A stretch of 5,761 nucleotides of DNA, taken from Cyanobacteriota bacterium. GTDB taxonomy: Bacteria; Cyanobacteriota; Cyanobacteriia; PCC-6307; Cyanobiaceae. The stretch spans positions 1 to 5,761 of the forward strand of contig CANHSW010000159.1 of assembly GCA_947463165.1 (NCBI GenBank), in the 5' to 3' direction. The translations under genes and the position numbers were made by a program. The notes under the pieces are model-generated. The model was given only the letters and a program-made list of their open reading frames with translations. It did not search any database and had not been told where the DNA came from. Shown here piece by piece: positions 1 through 5,644 of the stretch. Position 1 is the stretch's first letter, and each line of letters begins with the position of its first letter.

Positions 1-372
1 CTGCTCACCGGTTCCACCCGTCTCAAGGCCGGCACCGCCACCAAGATGGCGCTCAACATCCTCTCCACCGGCGTGATGGTGCGGCTGGGCAAGGTGCATG
101 GCAACCGCATGGTGGATGTGGCCGTAACCAACAGCAAGCTGGAGGATCGGGCCCTGCGCATCCTGCGGGACCTGGCTGGGCTGGAGCGGCAGCCCGCCAG
201 GGAGTTGCTGGACCAGGCGGCGGGCTCGGTGAAGCTGGCCCTGTTGATCGCAGCCACCCAGCTGGACCCCAGCACGGCCCGCGCCGCCCTGGAGCGCCAT
301 GGGCCGTCGCTGCGATCCACCCTGCTGGCCCTGCAGAGGTCGGCCGATCCCCAGCCCTCTAGCCCCCGCTGA
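1..372 (+). CDS. murQ: N-acetylmuramic acid 6-phosphate etherase, C-terminal part (5' end outside window)
   Basis: Frame 1 is open from the first base to a TGA at 370-372 and gives the last 123 residues of the protein. MurQ cleaves the lactyl ether of MurNAc-6-phosphate to GlcNAc-6-phosphate and D-lactate in the cytoplasm, during recycling of cell-wall sugars. The window opens inside the SIS-domain signature shared with the glucokinase regulator: TGSTRLKAGTATK is visible at residues 3-15 of the fragment. It is followed by the family block LSTGVMVRLGKVHGN and by VDVAVTNSKLEDRA. The last third is the usual helical C-terminal segment (GSVKLALLIAATQLD, then a heptad-like Arg/Leu/Ala helix). The tail RSADPQPSSPR is probably disordered. 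The ATG at 46 is internal to the conserved region and is not the start. The next gene, mtnP, is convergent, so this is the last gene of its transcript. I see no frameshift. Confidence 0.93.
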   Translation: MLTGSTRLKAGTATKMALNILSTGVMVRLGKVHGNRMVDVAVTNSKLEDRALRILRDLAGLERQPARELLDQAAGSVKLALLIAATQLDPSTARAALERHGPSLRSTLLALQRSADPQPSSPR

Positions 373-420
373 GCCTGCTGACCGGGCCTAGGAGGCGGAT
401 CAACCGATCTCTTGGGAGAT

Positions 421-472
421 GCTTCGGGGCGATGCTCCGGGGCGATCCTTTGGGGCGATCCTCCGGACCGAC
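421..472. repeat. 13-bp tandem repeat, about four copies, in the murQ/mtnP gap
   Basis: Four consecutive 13-bp units are GCTTCGGGGCGAT (421-433), GCTCCGGGGCGAT (434-446), CCTTTGGGGCGAT (447-459) and the decayed CCTCCGGACCGAC (460-472). GGGGCGAT is perfect in the first three. A weak earlier unit ending GGGAGAT may lie at 408-420. The array is non-coding, between two convergent genes. It looks like a slippage-generated minisatellite; a protein-binding role is possible but unsupported. Confidence 0.8.
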
Positions 473-490
473 TGGATCAGCCTTCTCATT

Positions 491-558
491 TAGGGCTGTG
501 CTTCAGCCTGGCGCTGGGGTTTAGCCCTGTCTTTAAGTACTGGTAGGCAGCTTTTTTT
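491..558 (+). terminator. Possible murQ terminator: hairpin with a distant T-run
   Basis: AGGGCT at 492-497 can pair with AGCCCT at 523-528. A smaller CAGC (504-507) / GCTG (513-516) hairpin sits inside it. A run of seven T follows at 552-558. The gap of about 22 bases between stem and T-run and the interrupted stem make this a poor factor-independent terminator. Its position between the convergent ends of murQ and mtnP is the main argument for it. Confidence 0.3.
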
Positions 559-1468
559 AGCCCAGATAGGCACCCCAGTAGGGGCTGGTGAATAGGTCGA
601 TGCGGCGACGACATTCGCCAGGCACCTGCTCCTTAGGGGTCATCAGGGCATTGCGCAGGGCCTGGTGGGAGCTGCTGGTGGGACGGATGGCGCTCACCCG
701 TTCAGCGGTTGCCCGCACGATGGTCTGGGCCAGGGCGGCGTTGCTGCGCAGGTTTTCGATCACCATCTCCACCGTGACCGCGTCGTGGTCCTGGTGCCAG
801 CAGTCGTAATCGGTGACCATCGCCAAGGTGGTGTATGCGATCTCGGCTTCTCGGGCCAGCCGGGCTTCGCTGTGGTTGGTCATGCCGATCACGGCACAGC
901 CCCAACTGCGGTAGAGCTCGGATTCGGCGCGGGTGGAGAAGGCCGGACCCTCCATGCAGAGGTAGGTGCCGCCGCGATGCAGGCTGCGATCAGCCGGCAT
1001 CAAGCTCTCGCCCACGTCGGCCAGCACCCTGCTCAGCACCGGGCAGAAGGGATCGGCCAGGGTGACGTGGGCCACGGCACCCTGGCCGAAAAAGCTCAGG
1101 GGCCGCTGCTGGGTGCGATCGATGAATTGATCTGGCACCAGCATGTCCAGCGGCTCATGCTCGGGCTGCAGCGAGCCCACGGCCGACACCGACAGGATCC
1201 AGCGCACCTTCAAGGAGCGCAGGGCCCAGATGTTCGCCTGGTAGGGCACCTCCGTGGGGGTGAGGCTGTGGTGGCGGCCGTGGCGGGCCAGAAACACAAC
1301 TTCTAAATCCCCCAGGCGACCGAGTCTGAGGCTGTCTGAGGTGGGGCCGTAGGGGGTGTCCACCACGATCTCCTGGATATCCTCCAGGCCATCCATGGCA
1401 TAGAGACCGCTGCCACCGAGAACGCCGAGACGGGCCTGGCTGAGGTCGAGACCGGGGCTGAAGCTCAT
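557..1468 (-). CDS. mtnP: S-methyl-5'-thioadenosine phosphorylase
   Basis: This 303-residue protein matches the usual length of the family, whose members phosphorolyse methylthioadenosine (a by-product of polyamine and related metabolism) to adenine and methylthioribose-1-phosphate in the cytosol, feeding purine and methionine salvage. Visible motifs are the N-terminal LGGSGLY (residues 17-23), [15 protein letters not shown] with the phosphate-binding Arg/His near 62-67, SVSAVGSL (93-100), [12 protein letters not shown] (172-183), [15 protein letters not shown] (195-209) and TDYDCWH (219-225). Asp220 and Asp222 mark a 6-aminopurine nucleoside phosphorylase rather than a guanosine/inosine enzyme. 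The start is the ATG at 1468, just before the conserved N-terminus. The frame stays open upstream to 1624, but that part overlaps the divergent cyclophilin gene and has no family character. No clear Shine-Dalgarno sequence precedes the ATG. The stop TAA is at 557-559. The inverted repeats at 1476-1504 lie directly upstream. Confidence 0.93.
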   Translation of the reverse strand: MSFSPGLDLSQARLGVLGGSGLYAMDGLEDIQEIVVDTPYGPTSDSLRLGRLGDLEVVFLARHGRHHSLTPTEVPYQANIWALRSLKVRWILSVSAVGSLQPEHEPLDMLVPDQFIDRTQQRPLSFFGQGAVAHVTLADPFCPVLSRVLADVGESLMPADRSLHRGGTYLCMEGPAFSTRAESELYRSWGCAVIGMTNHSEARLAREAEIAYTTLAMVTDYDCWHQDHDAVTVEMVIENLRSNAALAQTIVRATAERVSAIRPTSSSHQALRNALMTPKEQVPGECRRRIDLFTSPYWGAYLG

Positions 1469-1475
1469 CGGCGGC

Positions 1476-1504
1476 GGAACGGGGCGTTCCCGGTGAAACG
1501 GGAA
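1476..1504 (-). promoter_or_regulatory. Two mutually exclusive hairpins in the mtnP leader
   Basis: Three segments on the + strand are GGAACG (1476-1481), CGTTCCCG (1485-1492) and CGGGAA (1499-1504). The middle one can pair with the first (6 bp, 3-nt loop) or with the last (TTCCCG/CGGGAA, 6 bp, 6-nt loop), but not with both. On the mtnP strand the hairpin nearer the gene ends 7 nt before the ATG and would cover the ribosome-binding zone; the distal hairpin would free it. That is the geometry of a translational switch, but it could also be an operator or chance in GC-rich DNA. No clear -10/-35 pair is visible in this divergent gap (1469-1557). Confidence 0.35.
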
Positions 1505-1557
1505 TAGTTCTACCGGACGGCAACGCGCATACTGGGAGCCGTTTGCCAGCAGCAGCA

Positions 1558-1998
1558 GTGACCAAGGCCGTGATGGATACCGATGCCGGCAGCATCGAGT
1601 TGGAACTGTTCGATGCCGATGCACCCAACACCGTGGCCAACTTCGTGAAATTGGCCAGGGAAGGCTTCTACGACGGCTTGGCCTTCCATCGAGTGATCCC
1701 GGGCTTCATGGCCCAGGGTGGTTGTCCCAACAGCCGCGAGGGTGCCCGCGGCGTGGCTGGCACCGGCGGCCCTGGCTACAAGATCAACTGTGAGATCAAC
1801 AGCCAGAAGCACAAGGCCGGCACCCTGGCCATGGCCCATGCCGGCAAAAACACCGGCGGCTCGCAGTTTTACATCTGTCATGAAGCCCAGCCCCACCTGG
1901 ATGGTGTGCACACCGTTTTTGGCCACACCAACAACCTCGATGTGGTGATGGCACTCAAGGGCGGCAGCCGTATCAACAAGCTGACAATTCAGGATTGA
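1558..1998 (+). CDS. Peptidyl-prolyl cis-trans isomerase, cyclophilin type
   Basis: This 146-residue single-domain cyclophilin catalyses cis-trans isomerisation of X-Pro bonds. It has no signal peptide or membrane segment, so it should be cytosolic. Visible family motifs are [15 protein letters not shown] (residues 43-57), with the active-site Arg45, Phe50 and Gln53, then [16 protein letters not shown] and [10 protein letters not shown]. The position of the cyclosporin-contacting Trp of human cyclophilin A is His here, as is common in bacterial cyclophilins, which suggests low drug affinity. The GTG at 1558 gives [11 protein letters not shown], the N-terminus I expect for picocyanobacterial homologues. 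A TTG at 1543 has GGGAG 4 nt upstream and would add MPAAA; an ATG at 1573 is also possible. Its end is followed 5 bp later by a hairpin terminator. It is divergent from mtnP and convergent with ribBA. Confidence 0.92.
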   Translation: MTKAVMDTDAGSIELELFDADAPNTVANFVKLAREGFYDGLAFHRVIPGFMAQGGCPNSREGARGVAGTGGPGYKINCEINSQKHKAGTLAMAHAGKNTGGSQFYICHEAQPHLDGVHTVFGHTNNLDVVMALKGGSRINKLTIQD

Positions 1999-2003
1999 TG
2001 CCC

Positions 2004-2027
2004 GGGGCAAAGCATTGCCCCTTGTCT
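2004..2027 (+). terminator. Hairpin terminator after the cyclophilin gene
   Basis: GGGGCAA (2004-2010) and TTGCCCC (2015-2021) form a perfect 7-bp stem with an AGCA loop. TTGTCT follows, a weak T-rich tail. The stem starts 5 bp after the cyclophilin stop. On the opposite strand no T-run follows the hairpin, so it would serve mainly the + strand gene. Confidence 0.6.
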
Positions 2028-2070
2028 AGCTCCATTAGATCTAGTTCCATTTCGGTCTAGCTCCATTCGA
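2025..2070. repeat. Three-copy 15-16 bp repeat running into the ribBA stop codon
   Basis: The core TCTAG(C/T)TCCATT occurs at 2025, 2040 and 2056. The full units are TCTAGCTCCATTAGA, TCTAGTTCCATTTCGG and TCTAGCTCCATTCGA. The third copy contains the ribBA stop (TAG on the minus strand, 2057-2059), so the codons for Trp-Ser-stop appear to have been copied twice downstream of the gene. Confidence 0.75.
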
Positions 2071-3703
2071 TCAGCAGCTCGGAATCCAGTCGCAGGGCTG
2101 AGATATCGGAACCCTTGGCCCCCAGTTCGATCAGGGGGCGCCGCTGGGGTTCAAGGGCTGCACTGGGATGGGCGCTGCGCTGGCCGTCGCTGGCCAGCAG
2201 CAGGCTGACGCGGCTGCTGCCTGGCCAGCTCGCCAATTGCCCCAGGGCCGCCAGCAGGGCCTCTTTGGTTAAGGCGGCGCCGCTGAGTTGAATCGCCAAC
2301 TGCGGTTGGTTAAGCAGGGCCAGCTGGCGCGGCTCTTCGTGGCGTTCCACCGCCAGGTCGCCGGATTTCGCCCAGGCTTCCATTGCCTGCAGCAGGGCCA
2401 GGGGCTGTTCGGGCTGGTCGATCGAGCCCCGCCAGCCAAGCAGCGCCAGCGGCCCCCCCACCGGACAGCTGGGGCCCTTTTCCAGCAGGTGCCCCAATTT
2501 GGTGCGTTTCACCCGCAAGTAGTTGGCGTTGTGAAGGCCGGGTTCGATCACCAAGGGCACCCGATCTTCCACTTGAATTCCATAGCCACCGAGACCGGCA
2601 ATTTTGCGCGGATTGTTGGTGATTAGCCTCAGCCTCTGCACCCCCAGATCGCTCAGAATCTGGGCGCCAATGCCGTAATTGCGCAGGTCGGCGGGGAAGC
2701 CCAGTCGCTCATTTGCTTCCACCGTATCCAGGCCAATATCCTGTAGCGAGTAGGCCTTGAGTTTGTTGATCAGGCCGATCCCCCTACCCTCCTGGCGCAG
2801 GTAAACCACCACCCCCTCTCCGGCCTGCTCGATCATGCGCAGGGCCGCCTCCAGCTGGGGTCGGCAATCACAGCGCAGGGAGCCAAAGGCATCCCCCGTG
2901 AGGCATTCGCTGTGCACCCTCACCAGCACGGGCCCTGTGGCGGCTTCTGGCTTGCCCTTGACGATGGCTATGTGTTCACTGCCATCCAGCTCATTTATAT
3001 AGCCAATTGCCTTAAAATCGCCAAAGGCGCTGGGTAGGCTGGCCGTGGCCTGGCGGCGCACAAAGCGTTCGGTATCCAGGCGATAGCTGATTAGATCGGC
3101 GATGCTGATCAGCCTTAATCCATGGCGCTTGGCGTAGTCCACCAGTTGCGGTAACCGGGACATCGAGCCATCGGGGTTCTGGATTTCGCAGATCACCCCG
3201 GCCGGATAGAGGCCGGCCATGCGGGCCAGATCCACTGCCGCCTCGGTGTGACCAGCCCGTTTGAGCACGCCGCCGTCCCTGGATCGCAGCGGGAAGATGT
3301 GGCCAGGGCGGCGCAGATCATCTGGCCGGCTATCGGGGTGGATCGCCACCTGGATGGTGCGGGCCCGGTCCTCGGCGGAGATGCCGGTGGAGACCCCCTG
3401 CTCCGGGCCGGCATCCACGCTCACGGTGAAGGCGGTCTGGTTGTCATCCGTATTGCGAGTCACCATCAAGGGCAGGTCGAGGGCATCGAGCCGCTCGCCC
3501 TCCATGGCCAGGCAGATCAGCCCCCGGGCGTCGGTGGCCATGAAATTGATCTGCTGGGGCGTGGCGAATTGGGCCGCGCAGATCAGATCCCCCTCGTTCT
3601 CACGGTTCTCGTCATCGACCACCACCACCATCTCGCCGCCGCGAATGGCAGCAAGGGCATCTGGAATGGCGTCGAAGCGGATGGCCTCGCAGGTGCGCGT
3701 CAC
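2057..3703 (-). CDS. ribBA: Bifunctional 3,4-dihydroxy-2-butanone 4-phosphate synthase / GTP cyclohydrolase II with C-terminal extension
   Basis: This 548-residue fusion carries both entry reactions of riboflavin synthesis: ribulose-5-phosphate to dihydroxybutanone phosphate plus formate (RibB), and GTP to diaminohydroxy ribosylaminopyrimidinone phosphate (RibA). The RibB half spans about residues 10-210, with [11 protein letters not shown] (30-40), [10 protein letters not shown] (131-140), GHTEAAVDL (151-159) and [13 protein letters not shown] (171-183). The RibA half spans about 225-408, with the zinc ligands Cys267, Cys278 and Cys280 in [16 protein letters not shown], then [18 protein letters not shown] (301-318) and NNPRKI (363-368). 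Both active sites look intact. About 140 residues (409-548) follow the normal end at TKLGHLL; I do not recognise this domain. The start is uncertain. GTG at 3703 gives a short leader before the conserved [11 protein letters not shown] at 3730, 9 nt after AAGGA, would add 9 residues. No ATG fits. The frame is open to 3964, but that part overlaps argC. The gene is divergent from argC. Confidence 0.93.
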   Translation of the reverse strand: MTRTCEAIRFDAIPDALAAIRGGEMVVVVDDENRENEGDLICAAQFATPQQINFMATDARGLICLAMEGERLDALDLPLMVTRNTDDNQTAFTVSVDAGPEQGVSTGISAEDRARTIQVAIHPDSRPDDLRRPGHIFPLRSRDGGVLKRAGHTEAAVDLARMAGLYPAGVICEIQNPDGSMSRLPQLVDYAKRHGLRLISIADLISYRLDTERFVRRQATASLPSAFGDFKAIGYINELDGSEHIAIVKGKPEAATGPVLVRVHSECLTGDAFGSLRCDCRPQLEAALRMIEQAGEGVVVYLRQEGRGIGLINKLKAYSLQDIGLDTVEANERLGFPADLRNYGIGAQILSDLGVQRLRLITNNPRKIAGLGGYGIQVEDRVPLVIEPGLHNANYLRVKRTKLGHLLEKGPSCPVGGPLALLGWRGSIDQPEQPLALLQAMEAWAKSGDLAVERHEEPRQLALLNQPQLAIQLSGAALTKEALLAALGQLASWPGSSRVSLLLASDGQRSAHPSAALEPQRRPLIELGAKGSDISALRLDSELLIEWS

Positions 3704-3739
3704 GGCAGGCGATCCCGGCCCTGGGGCCAAAGGCAATGA

Positions 3740-3744
3740 TCCTT
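3740..3744 (-). promoter_or_regulatory. Candidate Shine-Dalgarno AAGGA for a TTG start of ribBA
   Basis: On the minus strand AAGGA lies 9 nt before TTG at 3730 and 3 nt before TTG at 3736. The first spacing is acceptable and would give a RibBA starting [10 protein letters not shown]. It competes with the GTG at 3703, which has no such site. If the adjacent TTTATAAA is a -10 box for ribBA, transcription would start too late for this AAGGA to act as a ribosome site. Confidence 0.3.
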
Positions 3745-3750
3745 TATAAA
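3743..3750. promoter_or_regulatory. AT-rich palindrome TTTATAAA between ribBA and argC, possible shared -10
   Basis: This perfect 8-bp palindrome is an AT island in GC-rich DNA, at the middle of the short divergent gap between ribBA and argC (78 bp between the chosen starts). It reads as TATAAA or TTATAA on both strands and could be the -10 element of either or both divergent promoters. I see no good -35 hexamer at 16-18 bp on either side, so the call rests on composition and position. Confidence 0.35.
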
Positions 3751-3781
3751 TCCGGAGTTGTTCTGGGTTGGGCACCTGGGC

Positions 3782-4891
3782 ATGGCCAGCAAGCAGGATG
3801 GGCTGAACCGGGGGCTGCCGCACCAGGCCAGGGGCCATCGGGTGGCGGTGATTGGCGCCAGTGGCTATGGAGGGCTGCAGACCCTGCGTCTGCTGCAGGG
3901 CCATCCCCTGTTCCAGGTCACCTTCCTCGGCGGCGAGCGCAGCAGTGGCAAGCGCTGGAGCCAATTGACCCCCTTCCTGCCGCTACCGGGCGATCCGCTG
4001 GTGCAGAGTCCGGATCCCGAGGCGATCGCCGCCGCCGCCGACCTGGCGGTGCTCAGCCTGCCCAATGGTTTGGCGGCCCAGCTGGTGCCGCCGCTGCTGG
4101 AGAGGGGGGTCAAGGTGGTGGATCTCTCCGCCGACTACCGCTACCGCTCCTTGGCCCAGTGGCAGGAGGTGTATGCGGCCGAGGCCGCCCAGCTGTCCCG
4201 CCAGGATGGCGAACTCTGCAGTGAGGCTGTCTATGGACTGGTGGAGTGGGAGGAGGAGCGCATTCGCCAGGCCCGGCTGGTGGCGGCGCCCGGCTGTTTC
4301 CCCACCGCCAGTTTGCTGGCGCTGCTCCCCTTCCTCAAGCAGGGATTGATCGAGTTGGATGGCATCGTCATCGATGCCAAAACCGGCAGCTCCGGCGGTG
4401 GCCGCGCCGCCAAGGAGCATCTGCTGTTGGCTGAGGCTGGTGAGGCGGTGATGCCCTACGGCGTGGTGGGCCACCGCCACACCAGTGAGATTGAACAAAT
4501 GGCCTCCCAGGTGGCCGGTCAGGCGATTCAGCTGCAGTTCACCCCCCATCTGATGCCGATGGTGCGGGGACTGCTGGCCACGGTGTATTGCCGTCTGCGC
4601 GATCCCGGCCTCGCCGCCGAAGACTGCACCACCTTGCTGCAGGTTGCCTATCGCGATCGGGCCTGCGTGCAGGTGCTGCCGGTGGGCACCTATCCCTCCA
4701 CCAAATGGGTGCGCCAGACCAACCGGGCCCTGATCTCGCTGCAGGTGGATCCGCGCACTGGCCAATTGATTTTGATGAGTGCGATCGACAACTTGATCAA
4801 GGGCCAGGCGGGCCAGGCGGTGCAGTGCCTGAACCTGATGGCCGGGCTGGATGGGGCCACGGGCCTGCCGCTACTGCCCTTCTATCCCTAG
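3782..4891 (+). CDS. argC: N-acetyl-gamma-glutamyl-phosphate reductase
   Basis: This 369-residue cytosolic enzyme reduces N-acetyl-glutamyl-5-phosphate to the semialdehyde with NADPH, the third step of arginine (ornithine) synthesis. The nucleotide-binding [11 protein letters not shown] is at residues 21-31, followed by [12 protein letters not shown] (48-59), LSLPNGLA (91-98) and [12 protein letters not shown] (112-123). The catalytic Cys172 lies in [21 protein letters not shown] (200-208) and [10 protein letters not shown] (from 230), with the conserved active-site histidines, complete the dehydrogenase fold. Sequence near the end ([15 protein letters not shown], then [18 protein letters not shown]) is also typical. 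The ATG at 3782 gives about 19 residues before the Rossmann strand. A TTG at 3758 directly abuts CCGGAG with no spacing, so I prefer the ATG, though its own ribosome site is weak. The gene ends inside the 3' end of purN on the other strand, with no room for an independent terminator. Confidence 0.94.
   Translation: MASKQDGLNRGLPHQARGHRVAVIGASGYGGLQTLRLLQGHPLFQVTFLGGERSSGKRWSQLTPFLPLPGDPLVQSPDPEAIAAAADLAVLSLPNGLAAQLVPPLLERGVKVVDLSADYRYRSLAQWQEVYAAEAAQLSRQDGELCSEAVYGLVEWEEERIRQARLVAAPGCFPTASLLALLPFLKQGLIELDGIVIDAKTGSSGGGRAAKEHLLLAEAGEAVMPYGVVGHRHTSEIEQMASQVAGQAIQLQFTPHLMPMVRGLLATVYCRLRDPGLAAEDCTTLLQVAYRDRACVQVLPVGTYPSTKWVRQTNRALISLQVDPRTGQLILMSAIDNLIKGQAGQAVQCLNLMAGLDGATGLPLLPFYP
4022..4029. 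other. HIP1 octamer GCGATCGC
   Basis: An exact GCGATCGC palindrome lies inside argC. This octamer is highly over-represented in many cyanobacterial genomes. The near matches GCGATCGA (1116 and 4782) and GCGATCGG (4652) also occur here. One copy is weak evidence on its own, but it fits a cyanobacterial origin. Confidence 0.5.
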
Positions 4892-5476
4892 ACCTAGCCG
4901 CTGGGCCGCCAGCATCACCGCCAGGGGCAGGATTTGGTGTTCCTGGGCCAGGATCCTGGCCGCCAGGCTCTCCCGGTCGTCGCTGGCCAGCACCGGCACC
5001 GCCGCCTGGGCCAGGATCAAACCGGCATCCACCTGCTCGCTCACCAGGTGGGCGGTGCAGCCCGCCAGGGTCACCCCCGCCGCCAGGGCTTGGCCCACCC
5101 CGTCGAGGCCGCGAAAGCTGGGCAGCAAGGAGGGGTGGATGTTCACCAGGCGCTCCGGGTAGGCGGCGATCAAGTGGGCGGTAACGACGCGCATCCAGCC
5201 AGCCATCACCACCAGGTCCACCTCAGCCGCCCCAAGGGCTGCCACCAGTGCCGCATCGAGAGCCTCGCGGCTGGCAAAGCGGCGGTGATCCACAAGGGTG
5301 CAGGGGATGGCCAGTCTGGCCGCCCTGGCCTGGGCGGAGCAGCTGGGATTGTTCACCAGCAACAGCACCACTTCTGCTGGCAGGCTGCCGCTGCGGCAGG
5401 CCTGCACCAGGGCCTCAAAGTTGCTGCCTTTACCAGAGGCCATCACGCCTAGGCGCAGCCGCCGCCGGGGGCTCAC
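4871..5476 (-). CDS. purN: Phosphoribosylglycinamide formyltransferase (10-formyl-THF dependent)
   Basis: PurN transfers the formyl group of 10-formyltetrahydrofolate to glycinamide ribonucleotide, the third step of de novo purine synthesis, in the cytosol. From the GTG at 5476 the product is 201 residues, close to the E. coli enzyme. The phosphate-binding loop MASGKGSNFEAL is at 12-23, VVMAGWMRVV at 89-98 and the active-site LVNIHPSLLPSFRG at 110-123. The catalytic triad is Asn112, His114 and Asp150 (in VDAGLILAQ). The ATG inside VMASG is too late. The same frame is open upstream to a TTG at 5740 and on to the window edge, adding at least 88 low-complexity residues rich in Ala, Pro, Thr, Ser, Gly and Asn. 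I choose GTG 5476 because family members begin just before the LRLGVMASG strand, but no Shine-Dalgarno site supports it. The 3' end overlaps argC by 21 bp. Confidence 0.88.
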   Translation of the reverse strand: MSPRRRLRLGVMASGKGSNFEALVQACRSGSLPAEVVLLLVNNPSCSAQARAARLAIPCTLVDHRRFASREALDAALVAALGAAEVDLVVMAGWMRVVTAHLIAAYPERLVNIHPSLLPSFRGLDGVGQALAAGVTLAGCTAHLVSEQVDAGLILAQAAVPVLASDDRESLAARILAQEHQILPLAVMLAAQRLGLGIEGQ

Positions 5477-5481
5477 GGGGT

Positions 5482-5565
5482 CGGTGCTTGCTGGCGCACT
5501 GGCAGTGGTGGCTGGCGCAATGTCAGTGCTTGCTGGCGCAGTGACAGGGGCGGCTGCCGCAATAG
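5482..5565. repeat. 21-bp tandem repeat, four copies, before purN
   Basis: Units start at 5482, 5503, 5524 and 5545 with an exact 21-bp period. The shared core GCTGGCGCA is perfect in the first three (5490, 5511, 5532) and GCTGCCGCA in the fourth (5553). As the period is a multiple of three, expansion or contraction keeps the purN frame and would add or remove seven residues of Ala/Pro/Thr/Ser-rich sequence. Confidence 0.8.
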
Positions 5566-5608
5566 AGGCGGCGGCATAGCCATTTAGAGCTGTTTGGGCT
5601 GTGGGGGT

Positions 5609-5644
5609 GTTGCCATTGCCATCGCCATTGCTATTGCCGCTGCC
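5609..5644. repeat. 6-bp tandem repeat, six copies
   Basis: Six consecutive hexamers are GTTGCC, ATTGCC, ATCGCC, ATTGCT, ATTGCC and GCTGCC. On the minus strand in the purN frame they read as alternating Gly or Ser with Asn or Asp (GSGNSNGDGNGN). A period of six also preserves the frame. Confidence 0.8.

Noticed and set aside
373..556. Small RNA or small gene in the murQ/mtnP gap
   Set aside because: I find no open frame with a credible start and no compact RNA fold beyond the weak terminator-like hairpin; the tandem repeat accounts for most of the structure.
665..1306. 213-codon + strand open frame opposite mtnP
   Set aside because: It lies antisense to a clearly conserved gene, is Gly/His/Ala/Gln-rich and has no family motif; such frames are common opposite GC-rich genes.
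1469..1624. 52-residue upstream extension of MtnP
   Set aside because: It would overlap the start of the divergent cyclophilin gene, is Arg/Pro/Cys-rich, and the conserved MtnP N-terminus begins right after the ATG at 1468.
2025..2070. Three spaced repeats as a CRISPR array
   Set aside because: The repeats are 12-16 bp with essentially no spacer, there is no leader and no cas gene; this is a direct tandem duplication.
3731..3964. Long N-terminal extension of RibBA
   Set aside because: It is antisense to the conserved ArgC N-terminus, has no RibB character, and family members start shortly before FDAIPDAL.
3983..4765. 260-codon minus strand open frame opposite argC
   Set aside because: It is fully antisense to ArgC, with His/Gly/Gln-rich composition typical of a shadow frame and no recognisable motif.
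5298..5579. 93-codon + strand frame ending in an Ala/Val/Gly-rich hydrophobic stretch that mimics a membrane segment
   Set aside because: It is antisense to the PurN core, and the hydrophobic stretch is only the 21-bp repeat read in another frame.
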